A stretch of DNA of 64,000 nt from Jacaranda mimosifolia (GCA_018894105.1 CM032126.1:11559001-11623000), one strand, 5' to 3'. Shown: positions 24,681 to 36,639, counted from the first letter of the stretch. Made by a program: numbers and translations. The notes: generated by a model not told the origin, from the letters alone.

Positions 24681-25931
24681 TGATATGGGTAGGCATGGCA
24701 ATGGCTCCGGGTAATCTAGGGTGGGGTGGGTTCGGAGCTAATTAAATGGGTTTCAGGGCGGGTATCGGGTCCTGGGTGGGTTACGAGTTTTACTAAACCT
24801 ACCCCTTTTAATAATAAATAATTAAATATATAAATATATACATATAAATTTAGTTAAAACTTAAAAACTTAGGAATCTTTTCATGGAATCTTTATCCAAG
24901 TTTGGCATCCCATAAACTAATTTTGGTTAGTTTCCTATTGTAATGAGTGAATCAAGTGGGAAAAAAAACAAAAAATTGAGTTAAACGGGTTAAACCTACC
25001 AGATTTGAGGTAAAATAGGAGGCAGGGCTGGATGGGTTTAGGTTACAGCAATTGCCATGAGGGACGGGTCTCAGGTCTGGCCAAACTCACCCCATTGTCA
25101 TGCATGGATATGAGATAGCCTTATAGGCCCAGTCCAACAATACTCGACCAGGACAGAATTATGGTGCAAGACTACCTAATTTCCTATAGGCCCAACCTAC
25201 CAACCTGTATTCAACCTCATGAACCTTATCCATTATGGCGGATACCAGCGTTCAACCTGTAGACCAGATTACGGTTGACCAACATCAGGGTGTGCAATCC
25301 TTCACTCGACCAAGAAGATTTGATTGTAGTAAAATTGCATCTTATCCATCTTGTAGACCACAACTCAAAGAGATGTTTGGTAGAAGCCGTCATCTCAACC
25401 TGGGAAGTCGAACTAAGGTGACAGCCTCTCAAATGATCTGCCAGGCAGCGTGCTTCTACATTAATGAGGCATGCTACTACCCGTACCATCTATTCAGCTT
25501 CGCCAGACTAGTGTGCACCTTCCCAGTACTACCTTGTCTTGAGTAGCTAAAGACAGCGCCACTTGGAATAGTGCATGAGTTGGAGAAGACCTGAAGGTCC
25601 CTAAGTGAGGACAAAAGCCCTTCCTCTACAACAGCGGTATCATAGACTTATCGCCCACATTGGGAAGACTATAAACAGCCTATTGCCAGCCTTCAGCAAG
25701 GTATGCACATTATCATTCTAAGTCCTCACTATGTTGCTCTACTTTTTAGTTGATTTTACTAACTTGAGCATCGGAGTGCCTTATTTGAGGGCCCCTCGAC
25801 TAGCCTGACGTTTGCCATTAGTTGCAGGACTCGACCTCAATACATTGCAAAGTACTTTTCTCAACCTACCACCTGGTCGATCATATTGGATTTCAGTCCA
25901 ATCTATTATCAAATAACTTATACCCTCATCA
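24681..25931 (+). repeat. Left LTR of element B (contains a hAT-like MITE)
   Basis: It begins TGATATGGG, is interrupted after nine bases by a MITE, resumes at 25107 and ends ATACCCTCATCA. Without the MITE it is about 826 bp. Recognising the interruption is what makes the 5-bp target duplication perfect. Confidence 0.85.
24690..25106. mobile_element. hAT-like MITE in the left LTR of element B
   Basis: The 417-bp insert has terminal inverted repeats TAGGCATGGCAATGG and CCATTGTCATGCATG (inverse, few mismatches). It is flanked by 8-bp direct repeats GATATGGG/GATATGAG (seven of eight). The 8-bp duplication and TA-G-G start fit the hAT superfamily. There is no coding capacity. Both ends are rich in G/C steps (GGGTGGGG, CTCACCCC), the middle is AT-rich. 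Confidence 0.8.
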
Positions 25932-25952
25932 TTTGGCGTTGTCTGTGGGAAA
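25932..25952 (+). other. Primer-binding site region of element B
   Basis: TTTGGCGTTGTCTGTGGGAA follows the left LTR directly and corresponds to the site in element A. Confidence 0.75.
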
Positions 25953-25974
25953 CTTGAGTCTACAATTGAGAAAA

Positions 25975-27781
25975 ATGGTTAACATTAGGCAAGCCATTTC
26001 TAAAATGGAGGAGAACAAAAGATCCCCAACCCCTCCTCCTCAACCCCACCAAGAACAAGATGTGGCAAGACCCAGTGCCCAGCTAAAACAGATGATCAGC
26101 TTAACAATGCCTCAGCTTATGCAGTTGATAAGCGAGCAAATATCTGCTCAAATTTTTGCTCAACTATTAGCTGTTCTCAATTGACACAGCACCTAGCCTG
26201 GGCTAGCTGCTAGTGCCACTCCCCAACTTTTTTAGCATGAGGAGAGGCCCCTTAGAGAAGAAAGGGGTCAACCGGAGGCCAGACAACCGCCCACCCGATA
26301 AGAAGATAATTTCAGGCGATTTCCAAGAGAAGATTTGTTGTAATTGGATAGCATTGCAATAATACTGGCTACGACAACTTCTTTAAAAGAAAAGAGTTGG
26401 TAGAAGGCACTTCAAAATTTTTGTACCACTGAGGAAGGCTTTACTCCTGTCCTTAAAGAGACAAAGCAAGTTCAGAGGAAGTCCAGCAAAACCCCTGAGA
26501 GGAAGTTGCCGACTCTGTGGACCATGACGTTTGACCCCTTTGAGCGTTGCAGCATAATATAGTCAAGCGCACGAGACAACAGGTGAATAGAAACTTAACC
26601 CAGACCGATTAGGAAGAATAGGAGAAAGTCTCTCATCAAGTACAACAGTTGAATCGACGACTCGAAGAAATTTCGAATAGGAACTCTGATAAGAACTCCT
26701 ATTGTGATGGCACTCCCTATTTTCGCCTCGAAAGGGAATCACTATTCATATAAGAGATCGTCGATGAGTGAATCATTGTCGATGCCAAAGTTTCGACCGG
26801 ATTGCCCAGATACGATGGCTCAACGGACCTAAATGAACATCTACCATAGTTCGAGCACATGATGCAGTTACACGGTACAACGAGTACATCTATGCAAAAA
26901 AATTGGTGACCACGTTCCAAGGAATCATGCTTAATTAGTTTGTGAAGCTAGAATTGGCATCGATCTATTCATACGATCAGCTGTGCGACAGATTCTTACA
27001 CCAATGTGCTAGTCGGAGAAAAGCGAAGCTCCCTCATATTCACTTGCACACTGTTAAACAAAATAAGGGGGAGTCCCTTCATAATTTATATACCAGGTTT
27101 AATATCGAGGTCCTAAAGATTGATAGCCTACGGATCGAGTTTCTGATCGATGTGTTTTTTTTGGGCCTTTACCACAAGGAGTGTGCTAATACTTTGGTTA
27201 GAGAGCAGCCTAGGTCGATGGAGGAGCTACTCGACCTCGTTGAGAGATACATGACCCAAGAAGATATGAACGGGCTCAAGTATGGTAATCTTGAGGCCGA
27301 CAAAAAGAAGCTCAAGGAAAAAGATGACCGTCAGCACAAAGATAGACATCAATCTCCGATCAAACATTTCTACAACTACATTCGACTCAATGTTGCAAGG
27401 AAGGAGGTGTTGTTCGCTATCCAACACGACAACCTCCTCAAGAAATCTAGGAAATTGATCGAGATAGAAGCCATGAAGAGGTTCAAAAAATACTGCCATT
27501 TTCATCGACAGAAAGGCCATGACATGGAGGACTATTTCAACCTCCACGACGAGATCAAAAAGCTGATTCGACAGGGTCATTTGAAAAAGTTTGTCAATGA
27601 GAGAGCCCGACAGGAAGCAGGCATAACCGATCAGACTCTCCATAGAAAAAGTTCGGTTAGCCCTAGGAAAGAGGATAAAAGAAAGAAGCCTGCCCATGAC
27701 TCCCGCCCTCCCATTAGAGGAGTAATTGACACTATTGCTGGAGGACCGATCGGGGGAGATTCAAAATTGACCAGAAAGTAA
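25975..27781 (+). pseudogene. gag of element B
   Basis: The likely start is the ATG at 25975 (MVNIRQAISKMEENKRSP), read to a stop near 26184. Frames are then disturbed to about 26940, after which 26942-27781 is open for 279 codons and contains most of the retrotransposon gag domain. The zinc-knuckle region reads YCHFHRQKGHDMEDYFN: the last expected Cys (present in element A as EECF) is Tyr. A lysine-rich tail and a proline-rich linker lead to the protease. It is the best preserved frame in the pair, yet not intact. Confidence 0.85.
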
Positions 27782-27876
27782 AATCAGTGTAGACTGGAGT
27801 TGACCAAATCTTTTTTAGCCGAAACAGTCTTTCAATTTTCGGCTAGTATGGAGCCAATTTCCTTCTCGATGCCGAC

Positions 27877-28302
27877 ATGTCCCATATTAAAAATCAAGGG
27901 GCCAATAATAAGCTAGATTTCCCTCTAATGGTATCCGTTGAAATTGCAAACTTCGAAGTTAGGAGGGTGATACTCAACAATGGAAGCTCAATAAACATTA
28001 TTTTCCTGTCCACCTTGAAAATAATAAACATGGGCAAGTTAAAATTCAAGCCCGTCCGCACCCCAGAGCTCATCCCCGAAGGATCCATAAATCTGTCTGC
28101 CTCATTAAGGGAGGCTCCTTGGCACATAATTTTGATGGTTAACTACCTGATCATTGACTCATCCTTTACCTACAACGCTATCATTGGGCGACCAGCATTG
28201 AATGACATCCGCGCCATTATCTCGATCTATCACATGAAGGTCAAATTTCCAACAGTTGCTAGGACATGCGTACTCCTTTGCAACATGAAAGAGGCCTGGT
28301 GA
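27877..28302 (+). pseudogene. Aspartic protease region of element B
   Basis: VILNNGSSINIIF corresponds to the protease active site, with Asn (codon 27976-27978) in place of the catalytic Asp. The later block AIIGRPALNDIRAIISIYHM is well preserved. It overlaps the expected junction with RT. Confidence 0.75.
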
Positions 28303-28398
28303 TGTTATACAATTTCAGTTGAGACAAACGAGTAAAAAACCCAACCCAAACAGAAGCCTTCCGCGGATGCCCCAGTAGCAAAAATCGAGAAGAGACAG

Positions 28399-29510
28399 TA
28401 AGAAAAGAAAGCTGGAGGAGACTAGAGTCGAGCCTGTCGGCGAGTTTAAGATAATCGAGCTGGAGCCAGGAAACCTCGACAAGACCACCAAAATTGGAAC
28501 TGATATGGGCAGCAGCATGGAATACCTCATGGTCGATTTCCTCATGAAGAATGTTAACATTTTTGCTTGGAAGGCTTCCGACCTCCAAGGAATCGACCCC
28601 AATGTCATCATCCACCGCTTGAACGTAGACCCCTCGTTCAAACCAGTGAAACAAAAGATAAGAACCATCAACGTTGAACAATGCCAAATCATCGAGGAGG
28701 AGGTTAACAAACTTTTAGAGACATGATACATTGTAGAGATTTAATATCCAAGTTGGCTTTATAATGTAGTCCTTGTCCCTAAGAATGAGGGAAAGTGGCG
28801 AATGTGTAACTATTTCACTAATTTGATTAAAGCTTGCCCTAAAGATCCTTACCCCCTGCTTTGTTTAGATTGGTAGTAGATTCTACTGCTGGTTGTGATT
28901 TGCTAAGTATGACGGATGCATTTCAAGGTTATTACCAAATTTTCATGGCACCTGAAGATAGGGATAATACCTCTTATGTCGTCCCTAGCGGGGTATATTA
29001 TTTTTTTTATCATTGCTTTTAGGCTAAAAAATGCAAGGGCAACTTACCAAAGGCTCGTAAACTTCATGTTAAAAAATGAGATCGGGAATATCTGGGAGTT
29101 TACGTCAACGACATGATCATCAAAATAGAAAAAGCAAAGAACCATCTAACTAACCTCAACCATATATTCTCAATATTACGAGCATTTGGAATGAAGCTTA
29201 ATGCTAACAAGTGTACGTTTGGCGTGAAAGGAGACAAGTTCTTGGGTTACATGGTCAGCTAAAGAGGTATCAAGGTAAACCCGCATTGATGTTAGCTAAA
29301 CATGAGGTCGAAGAAATCTTGCACATTTATTTAGCAATCTCATCGGCATCCATCAGTTCAATTTTGGTTTCGACCAGAAATGACATCCATCGACCAGTTT
29401 ACTACAATAGCAAAGATTGCAGGGCCTGGAGCTCAACTATTTGGAAATTGAAAAATTTGCTCTTGCCCCGGTCACGACAGCCAGAAAACTGATGCCTTAT
29501 TTCCAATCTC
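28399..29510 (+). pseudogene. Reverse transcriptase and first RNase H of element B
   Basis: The N-terminal part (MEYLMVDFLMKNVNIFAWKASD), the palm (RLKNARATYQRLVNFMLKNE) and the RNase H start (RPVYYNSKD) are recognised in shifting frames. The YVDD box reads YVND (29101-29112). Compared with element A, about 225 bp between the end of RT and the RNase H connection are missing near 29283. Stops and shifts occur at 28726, 28735 and around 29000. Confidence 0.8.
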
Positions 29511-29653
29511 ACTATATCATAGTCTTGACAAATCAACCACTAAAACAAGTACTGTCCAAGCCAAATACGTTGGGAAGATTAACCAAGTGGTCAATTGAGC
29601 TGGGCGAATTCAACATCGCATTTCAATTGCGAACTGCTATAAAGGCCTAGGTT

Positions 29654-30010
29654 TTGGCCCATTTTTTCGCTGAGATACTCAACCTACCCGACCAACTCGT
29701 CCACAATTTCCTTATATGGACTTTGCACGTTGACGATTCAACAACTTCCTCAAGAGGGGGGAATTGGCATTTCTCTATGGTCTCTACAAGCCGAAGAGTA
29801 CGACTTCGCAGTCAAACTCAAGTACCTTATTACAAATAATGAAGCAGAATATGAGGCCCTTCTTGCTGGCATGATGATGGTAATAAATAGGGAAGTCGAC
29901 CAGCTAGTGGCCATTACCAATTCCCAGCTCGTTGCAGAGTAGGTCAAGGGAACTTTGAAGTCAAAGAGTCTACGATAAGCAAGTACTTGGCCGAGGTGAA
30001 GAGGTTGTAG
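29654..30010 (+). pseudogene. Second RNase H domain of element B
   Basis: LHVDDSTTSS and EYDFAVKLKYLITNNEAEYEALLAGM are the counterparts of the element A domain, in two frames separated by a shift near 29755. The first motif is VDDS instead of VDGS. NNEAEYEALLAGM keeps the Glu. Confidence 0.8.
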
Positions 30011-30299
30011 CAACAGTTCAAAAAATTCCCCCTCAGCAAAGTCCCTCGATCAGAGACGAGCAGGCTGACGCACTGTCCAAGTTCGTAAGTTCAACAAAAG
30101 GGACCAGAGACAGGACAAACACATTTCTAGTCGCGAACAAGCCCACTATAGGTGCCCCCGACCAGAGCTTGGTAGGGCAGATTGATGAAGCACCTCCCTC
30201 ATGACAGGAAGTAATAAAAGCCTATTTGAAAGAAGGCATAATTTATGAGGACAAAAGCAAAGCACGAAGGCTCAGAGGCCAAACAGCCAAGTTCGCCCT

Positions 30300-31440
30300 C
30301 GATGAGCACAACCAACTTTATAGGAGGTCAATTTTCGGGCCACCGCTCAGGTGTTTGACTCCAGAGCAAGCTCGCAATGTCTTACAGAAGTGCATTTGAG
30401 TATCTGCAGCAACTACTCAAGAAAGAGATCACTTACACACAAAGTCATCAGATATGGATATTTTTGGCCAACCCTGTTAAATGACACATTTTGCCAAGAG
30501 ATGACCGTCCTGCTAAGTTTGCTCAAACATACCTCACTAGCCCGCAGAGTCGATGGTGAACGTAAAGATCACATGGCTATTCAACCAGTGAAGGATTGAT
30601 ATAGTTGGTTCTTTTCCAAAAATAATACGTCAAAGGAAATTTATGATCGTTGATGTTGAATACTTTATAAAGTGGGTCGAAGTAGAAGCAGTCCTTAGGA
30701 TAACCGACGTGGCCATCAAGAGTTTTATATGGAAGAACATCATATACCATTTCTGTTTGCCCAAAGTTTTAATATCAGATAATGGGACACAATTCTAGAA
30801 AAGAAGTATGAGAAGCTAGTGCGAGAGCCTCGGGATTCGACAACATTTCACGTCAGTTGGAAATCCACAAGCCAATGGCCAAATAGAAGTCACGAACAGA
30901 ACTGTCCTAAACTATTTCAAGACTCGACCGGAAGGAACTGGCGCAAGCTGGGAAGATGACCTCTCTGGAGTACTTTGGGTATATAGAACAACCCATCGAA
31001 TAGCCATTGGTCACAGCCTTTACAGTTTGGTCTATGAATCTGAAGCGATCGTTCCGGCAAAACTCATATAACACATTGCTCGAGTGATCCATTATAACCC
31101 AATCAAGAATGGTTTCGAAAGAAAATAAGACCTAGAGATAATCGACAAACTATGTCAGCAAGCATACACAACCATGCAGAGATACAGATCGAAGATGACA
31201 CAATATTATAACAAGAGAGTCCGACGAAGAAGCTTCAAAGCAGACGACCTTGTCCTCAAAGAAGTTGAAGTGTCGAAGAACGTGGGAAAACATGACCCAA
31301 AATGGGAAGGACCCTACTTGGTGGCCAAGGTAGCGAAGCATAATGTCTATCGACTCGTAGATATGAATAGCAATGAGCTCCCATGACCATGGAAGGCCAT
31401 AAATTTGAAAAAAATTCACGTGTAAAGAGACCAAGGTCTC
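30300..31440 (+). pseudogene. Integrase of element B
   Basis: Fragments of the integrase core (NPQANGQ-type segment near 30865 and a YRTTHRI-type segment near 30985) and the C-terminal module RSFKADDLVLKEVEV and KWEGPYLVAKVAKHNVY (31174-31386) are readable. Stops and shifts interrupt the catalytic core. Confidence 0.8.
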
Positions 31441-31509
31441 CACCCAACTGTATCAAATTATGGTTTAACTTAGTGAAAACTACTTGTATTCGCGCAGCTA
31501 TTCATCCAT

Positions 31510-31770
31510 ACCAAAAAACAAAGGCTTCTAGCCTAAGCTCATGACTGAGTTGATCATTTAGAGTCGACCCTGTAGTCGACAATGGTTTCAAACTGCAAAA
31601 CAAAGGCTTCTAGCCCAAATTAACAGATGAGTTGATCGTTCAGAGTTGACCTCGTAGTCGACAATGGTTTCAAACTGCAAAAGAAAAGATTTTAGCCCAA
31701 AGTAGCGAATGAGTCAGTCGCTCAGAGTCGACTGTGTAGTTGACATCGCGATGACTTCAAACTGCATAAC
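31510..31770 (+). repeat. 82-bp tandem repeats downstream of the element B integrase
   Basis: GTAGTCGAC or a close variant recurs near 31572, 31654 and 31735 (spacing 81-82 bp), with AATGGTTTCAAACTGCAAAA and GGCTTCTAGCC. The unit is 5-6 bp shorter than in element A. Confidence 0.85.
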
Positions 31771-32259
31771 AACACACCCAAGCCAGAATAAAAAAATGAA
31801 CTTGCCATCGTGAATCTTTCAAGCTCAAATTAATAAGCAAACTTGTTATTCAGGGTTGACCTGTAGTCGATCCCAAAGCAAAGAGCAAAAAATTGACCTT
31901 GTAGTCAAAAATAATTACGCATCACAATAAAAGTGTTACAATTTGAGTTGACCAAGCAGTCAATGACGAAGATGCAAATTATATCCTAGATTCATTCCAT
32001 TACTTTTGTGCCAATCGCTTTCTAAATCGACCACCTAATTGTAAACTTGATTCCTTCATTATGGTGTTGTTTATTAGCATTTGGTGATCGACAAGGATGA
32101 AAGTGTTAAACAAGAGCAAGAAGCAAAATAGAATACACGTCGATGAATAAAAACTGAAATTTTATTAAATCAGAAACATCCGATTACAAACTTAGGAAAA
32201 GTACAAATGAATGCTTGGCAAGACGACCAAAAAACTAAGATTATAGCCTAAACAACCAA

Positions 32260-34720
32260 CTAGAGCCAACACCTCAGCTTACGCAGCCTGCATGCCCTTA
32301 TTAATTGCTTGATCGAGCTCATCACTTGAGGAGATAGGGATAACCATTGGACTCTCGACTTCTTACTTGGGTACAGCGGCAGGGGATGGCTAGATTGCAG
32401 GGGTTGGTTGTGAAGGCCTCGCCTCATCGACCAAGAAGGTGCTCCTAGGTGGGGGTAAGAAATCAGCTTCGTTGACCTTGCCGTCATGGATATCGAATGC
32501 AAAGTCATTAGCAAAGTCAAATTCCTTTGTCAACTCAGGAACCTTTTTTGGGTATCAAAAACGAGCCCTAACACAGGCACCACAGCAGCCCTCCCTCGGG
32601 TACATTCTCGTTGGGTTTGGGATACATCTTGAGCTGCTCGTCCAACATGGGATTAAGATGCCTTTTGTCCTCAGGACAAATTTGATAGCCCAAGTACTCC
32701 AGCTGCTGGATCGCTTTGTTGAAAGCATCCTTTGTGTCGTTGAGAGAAAAAACAATGCTGGCATCTTTAAATGCCGAACACAGCATGAACTACTGTATAG
32801 CTTCTCATCGCATTAGCAGAGTGTCTTGAAGAACTCTTATCGAGCATACTGCATTGCCGCATTATACCTCTGTGTCTAACTAGAATCATAGTCATGCTGC
32901 GCATCTAGCCTGGCCTTTAGCAGCAGCTCATTTTTTCTACTCTTTTATGATATTATGGCCATGAGCTACATATCTTTAAGCTCGAGCTGCTTGTTTGTCT
33001 CCTCAAGCTACGTACTCAACTACTCAATCCGCAATTGCACAGACTTGAGTTGAGCCTTCAGCATCTCCACATTGCCCTAATCGTCCTGGAGTTGGTCGCA
33101 GTCCCCAAGAGCCAGCTCTGACCTCTTATAAAAGTGATAGCCCAGTAGGCTGACTTATAAAGAAAACACTTTTAGTCAATGAAGATTATATATTCGACAA
33201 GCACATACTACTCGACGGGCTACTTACCATGTTCGAGTGATACACCAGGCCCTTCAACGCTGCATGCTGGATCAGATCTATAAATTTTCTCTAGTTGGAT
33301 GCGAACAGCCCGGCCATCATCACCTTCAGCGGCGTGGCCTCAATTGACTCTGTCGTCAGCATTGACAGGGAGCTATGAACAACCATGGTCCCCATTGGTC
33401 CCAAATCAAGGTGATGGCAATTTAGGCAGCTAGGACAGCTGATCTTCCATCCGCTGCCCAAAAAGGTCATAGCCAAACGGCTGACTAGGTTCCCCAGCTT
33501 TACCTTTCCCTTTGTTGGCAACACTTTTCTTTTAGGCAGGTCCCGTTTGCTCAGTTGATGACTTTTTTTTTCGAGTGGCGGGACTACCAGTCGTGATCGG
33601 AGTAGGATGAGCTGGTGAAGCAATAAGAACTAGCAGTGCTGCTTGGGGCTACGGCGCAACCACCGTTGGAGCTCTCGTCGAATTGCTCCTTAGCAGCACT
33701 CTTCGTTTCTCTGGACTCGGGCTAGGGCTTGTGCTCTAGTGTAGTTCATGATCTCGACTCGATCTGCGCTAACATCAAAAGCAAAATTGATTAAAATCGA
33801 CCAAAAAGTTGAAGTAAAAATAATTTCAAAATAGGTAATGCCATCTACCTAGTCAAGTGTTTGTTGGTAAACCTAGCCGAGCCGGCAATACGCCCGTCAG
33901 CATTAAATTTCTCTCCTCGATATACCTTGAGGCTTCTATCTGGCCGAACTCAACTAAATTCTGGATAAAGGTATTTGGCCAGGTCAGGGTTATGTTCCAA
34001 GGCATCTCGACATGTCCCTTCCACCACCCTCAAGTCTATTGAAACCCCTAGGTGCCTGAACGAAAAGGTATCATTTTTTCCACTCTTAACCATGGGAAGA
34101 CGCGGGGGTAACAAGGAATTTACGACGGGGTCGAGCAATGAGATGATGAAGCCCGACTCGTCGGTGCTGCTTGATTTTTGGGATATTGGAAAATGAAACA
34201 GATTTGAGAAACTAGCAAAAGTGGGAGGTTGGTCATGTACATGCATCAGCGTGACAAAGCTATATATGGTCGAGAAGTAATTGGGGAGAGTTGAGTGATA
34301 CAAACTTGAAGACCTATCAATAGGTCGACTATGGGCTGTGTGAGAGGAAACCTAAGCCCATACTTAAAGGCCTCCTCAAATACAGAAATGCAACCCACGA
34401 GTGGTTGATGTATCCTATCAGAGGGACCGGGCGTGATCAACTCGTATTTTGGAGGGATATGATAAAGCTGCCTAATATGTTCGAGGTCAATAGGGGTAAT
34501 TTTGGATACTATCTCCCTATAGTAGTCGGGAGTGAATAGCCGACCACAAGAAACAGGTGGTTGACTTGGGCCATCCTCACCCACAGCAACATCGCGCTCA
34601 TCATTAGAGCTGCTCTATGTCGAACTATTATAAGAGGAACTACCAGACTCGCTAGTTGAGTCAACCTCCCTCCTGCTCAAGATACAATTCGACCTCGTGG
34701 TTCACTGTCACACCCTGACC
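32260..34720 (-). pseudogene. Antisense extra ORF of element B (gypsy Transposase_28-like)
   Basis: The frame starts around 34584 and contains LYHIPPKYELITPGPSDR and then FEEAFKYGLRFPLTQPIVDL, better preserved than in element A and carrying the GLRFPL motif of PF04195-like proteins. Further segments are 34303-33950, 33623-33291, 32786-32568 (SIVFSLNDTKDAFNKAIQQL) and 32520-32260. Frame changes separate them, some of which could be introns. The collinear counterpart in element A shows it was a stable part of this family. Function is unknown. Confidence 0.65.
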
Positions 34721-34917
34721 ATAATTCCCGCCAAAGACTCCCAACATGATTGATGAATATGTTATGCGCGAAGACACAAAAATAAAATACGCTTGAGTGA
34801 ATTCAAAAAACTTACGTGGAGTTCAAAGCAGGTGACAGTTCAAGAAAAGCGCGGTGAAATGGTTAACTTGACCTCACAGAATGCTATAAAAGTAAAAATG
34901 AACAATTCTCACCATGC

Positions 34918-34928
34918 CTATTTATAGG
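34918..34928 (-). promoter_or_regulatory. TATA-like box upstream of the antisense ORF, element B
   Basis: CCTATAAATAG on the minus strand lies about 330 bp upstream of the antisense start at 34584 and matches the box in element A exactly. Confidence 0.45.
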
Positions 34929-35142
34929 CACCAGTGCACGGAAACCCAAACGGCTACAATAATTATGTTGCCACCGCTTGATATTTTGCATGACCCAATG
35001 TAATTGACGCATTAAATGCGCTGAAACCCCGATCGATAGCTCAAAACCCTGGTTGATACCTTGAGACTCTCGTCGAGCGTATCCAATTTCCAGTTGTTAG
35101 CTACTCTCCATTCCTTCTCATTGATAATCTTGATCAAGATTC

Positions 35143-35159
35143 GAAAGTGGGGGGACTTA
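35143..35159 (+). other. Polypurine tract of element B
   Basis: GAAAGTGGGGGGACTTA sits directly before the right LTR, which starts TGATATGGGAG. Confidence 0.7.
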
Positions 35160-36639
35160 TGATATGGGAGAACCCAACAGGCCTAGCCTAACAACACTCG
35201 ACCAGGACAGAAATATAGTACAAGACGACCCAATTACCTACACGCCCAACCTACCGATTTGCATTCAACCTCATGGGCCTTATCCGTCATGGAGGATACC
35301 AGCATTCAACATGTCAAACAAATTATGGTCGACCAACATTAGGGTGTGCGATTGCAGTAAAATTGCATATTATCCATCTTGTCGACTACAACCCGAAGAA
35401 ATGTCTGGCAGAAGCTTTCATCTCAACCTGGGAGGTCGAACTAAGGCAATAGCCCCTCAACTGTATTAAATGATCTGCTAGGCAGCGTACCTCCGCATTA
35501 ATGGAGCATGCCACTACCTATACCACCTTTTTAGCCTTGCTAGACTAGTGCACGCCTCCCTAGTATCACCTTATCCTGAGTAGCTGGAGATAGCGCCACC
35601 TGGAATAGTACATGAGTTGGAGAAGACCTGAAGTTCCCTAAGTGAGGACAAAAGCCCTTCATCCACAATAGAGGTATAATAGAATTATCGCCCACATTGG
35701 TAGGGTGTAAACCGATATTAAACGGATTGGATATATTGTTTCAATATTTGTATTCGTTTAACTTTTTAAATATTCGGATGCGGATACGGATATGACGGAT
35801 ATTTAAAAATGATATCCAAATTCGTATCCGTCAGATATCGGTGAGATTCAGATATATTCATATTCGATTATAATTATTTAGATATCTATTAACAAATATC
35901 CAAATACGTGAATCTATGAACCTATAATAAATACATATTTTAATTAGTAGAAGGAACTATATAATTTCATTACAAAGAATGCAATCAAACAAATAACATA
36001 ATCAACCAACAATAATTATATTGATTAACTTTATTCTTCAATTTTTTTTTCTCTATATTACAATAATTTTTTAAATTTATCCTTTTTTCTTCCCAATTCT
36101 TTAATTATAATTTATATATACAAATATATAGATTATGATATTTTTATTAAAAAATATAAATAATAAATTATTTAATAAATATATATTCGAAGCGAATATT
36201 AAACGGATCGGATATGCATTTATCATATCCGTATCCATTTATAATCGGATATTTACTAATCAAATACGGATAATATCTATTTTAAACAGATGCAGATAAA
36301 TTTTATATAAACAGATACAAACATGAACGGTAAACGAATTTTCGAATATCCATTTACAGCCCTACATATTGGGAAGGCTATAAATGGCCTATTGCTAGCC
36401 TTCAACAAGGTATGAATATTATCATTCTAAGCTCTCACTCTGCTGCTTTACCTTCTAGTCAATCTTACTGATTTGAACGTCGGAGTGCCTTAGCCGAGGG
36501 CCCCTCGGCTATCTGACGTTTGCTATTGGTTGCAGGACTTAACTCCAATACATTGCAACGTACTTCTCTCGACCTACCACCTGGTCGATCATATTGGATT
36601 TTAGCCCAATTCATTATCAAACAACTTATACCCCCATCA
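35160..36639 (+). repeat. Right LTR of element B (contains a hAT-like MITE)
   Basis: It starts TGATATGGGAGAACCC and ends CCCCCATCA, directly followed by the CAGAT duplication. Without the MITE it is about 808 bp. It is clearly related to the left LTR and, more distantly, to those of element A. Confidence 0.88.
35701..36364. mobile_element. hAT-like MITE in the right LTR of element B
   Basis: The 664-bp insert begins TAGGGTGTAAACCGATAT and ends ATATCCATTTACAGCCCTA, imperfect inverted repeats. It is flanked by CACATTGG and CATATTGG (seven of eight), an 8-bp duplication typical of hAT. Its interior is AT-rich with many GGATAT/ATATCC blocks and no coding region. Confidence 0.85.

Larger units (their letters stand above)
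24681..36639 (+). mobile_element. Ty3/gypsy element B, Tat lineage, inserted into the CACTA transposase gene
   Basis: LTRs are 24681-25931 and 35160-36639, each enlarged by a later MITE. The target duplication is a perfect CAGAT (24676-24680 and 36640-36644). Native length without MITEs is about 10.9 kb. Layout matches element A: gag, protease, RT, RNase H, second RNase H, integrase, tandem repeats, antisense frame, purine tract. Its gag retains a 279-codon open frame, the longest in either element, but key catalytic residues and frames elsewhere are lost. Confidence 0.92.

Noticed and set aside
25105..25110. TGGATATGAG as the left LTR start of element B
   Set aside because: It gives no target duplication. 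Taking TGATATGGG at 24681 as start, with a MITE in between, gives a perfect 5-bp duplication and restores the transposase frame.
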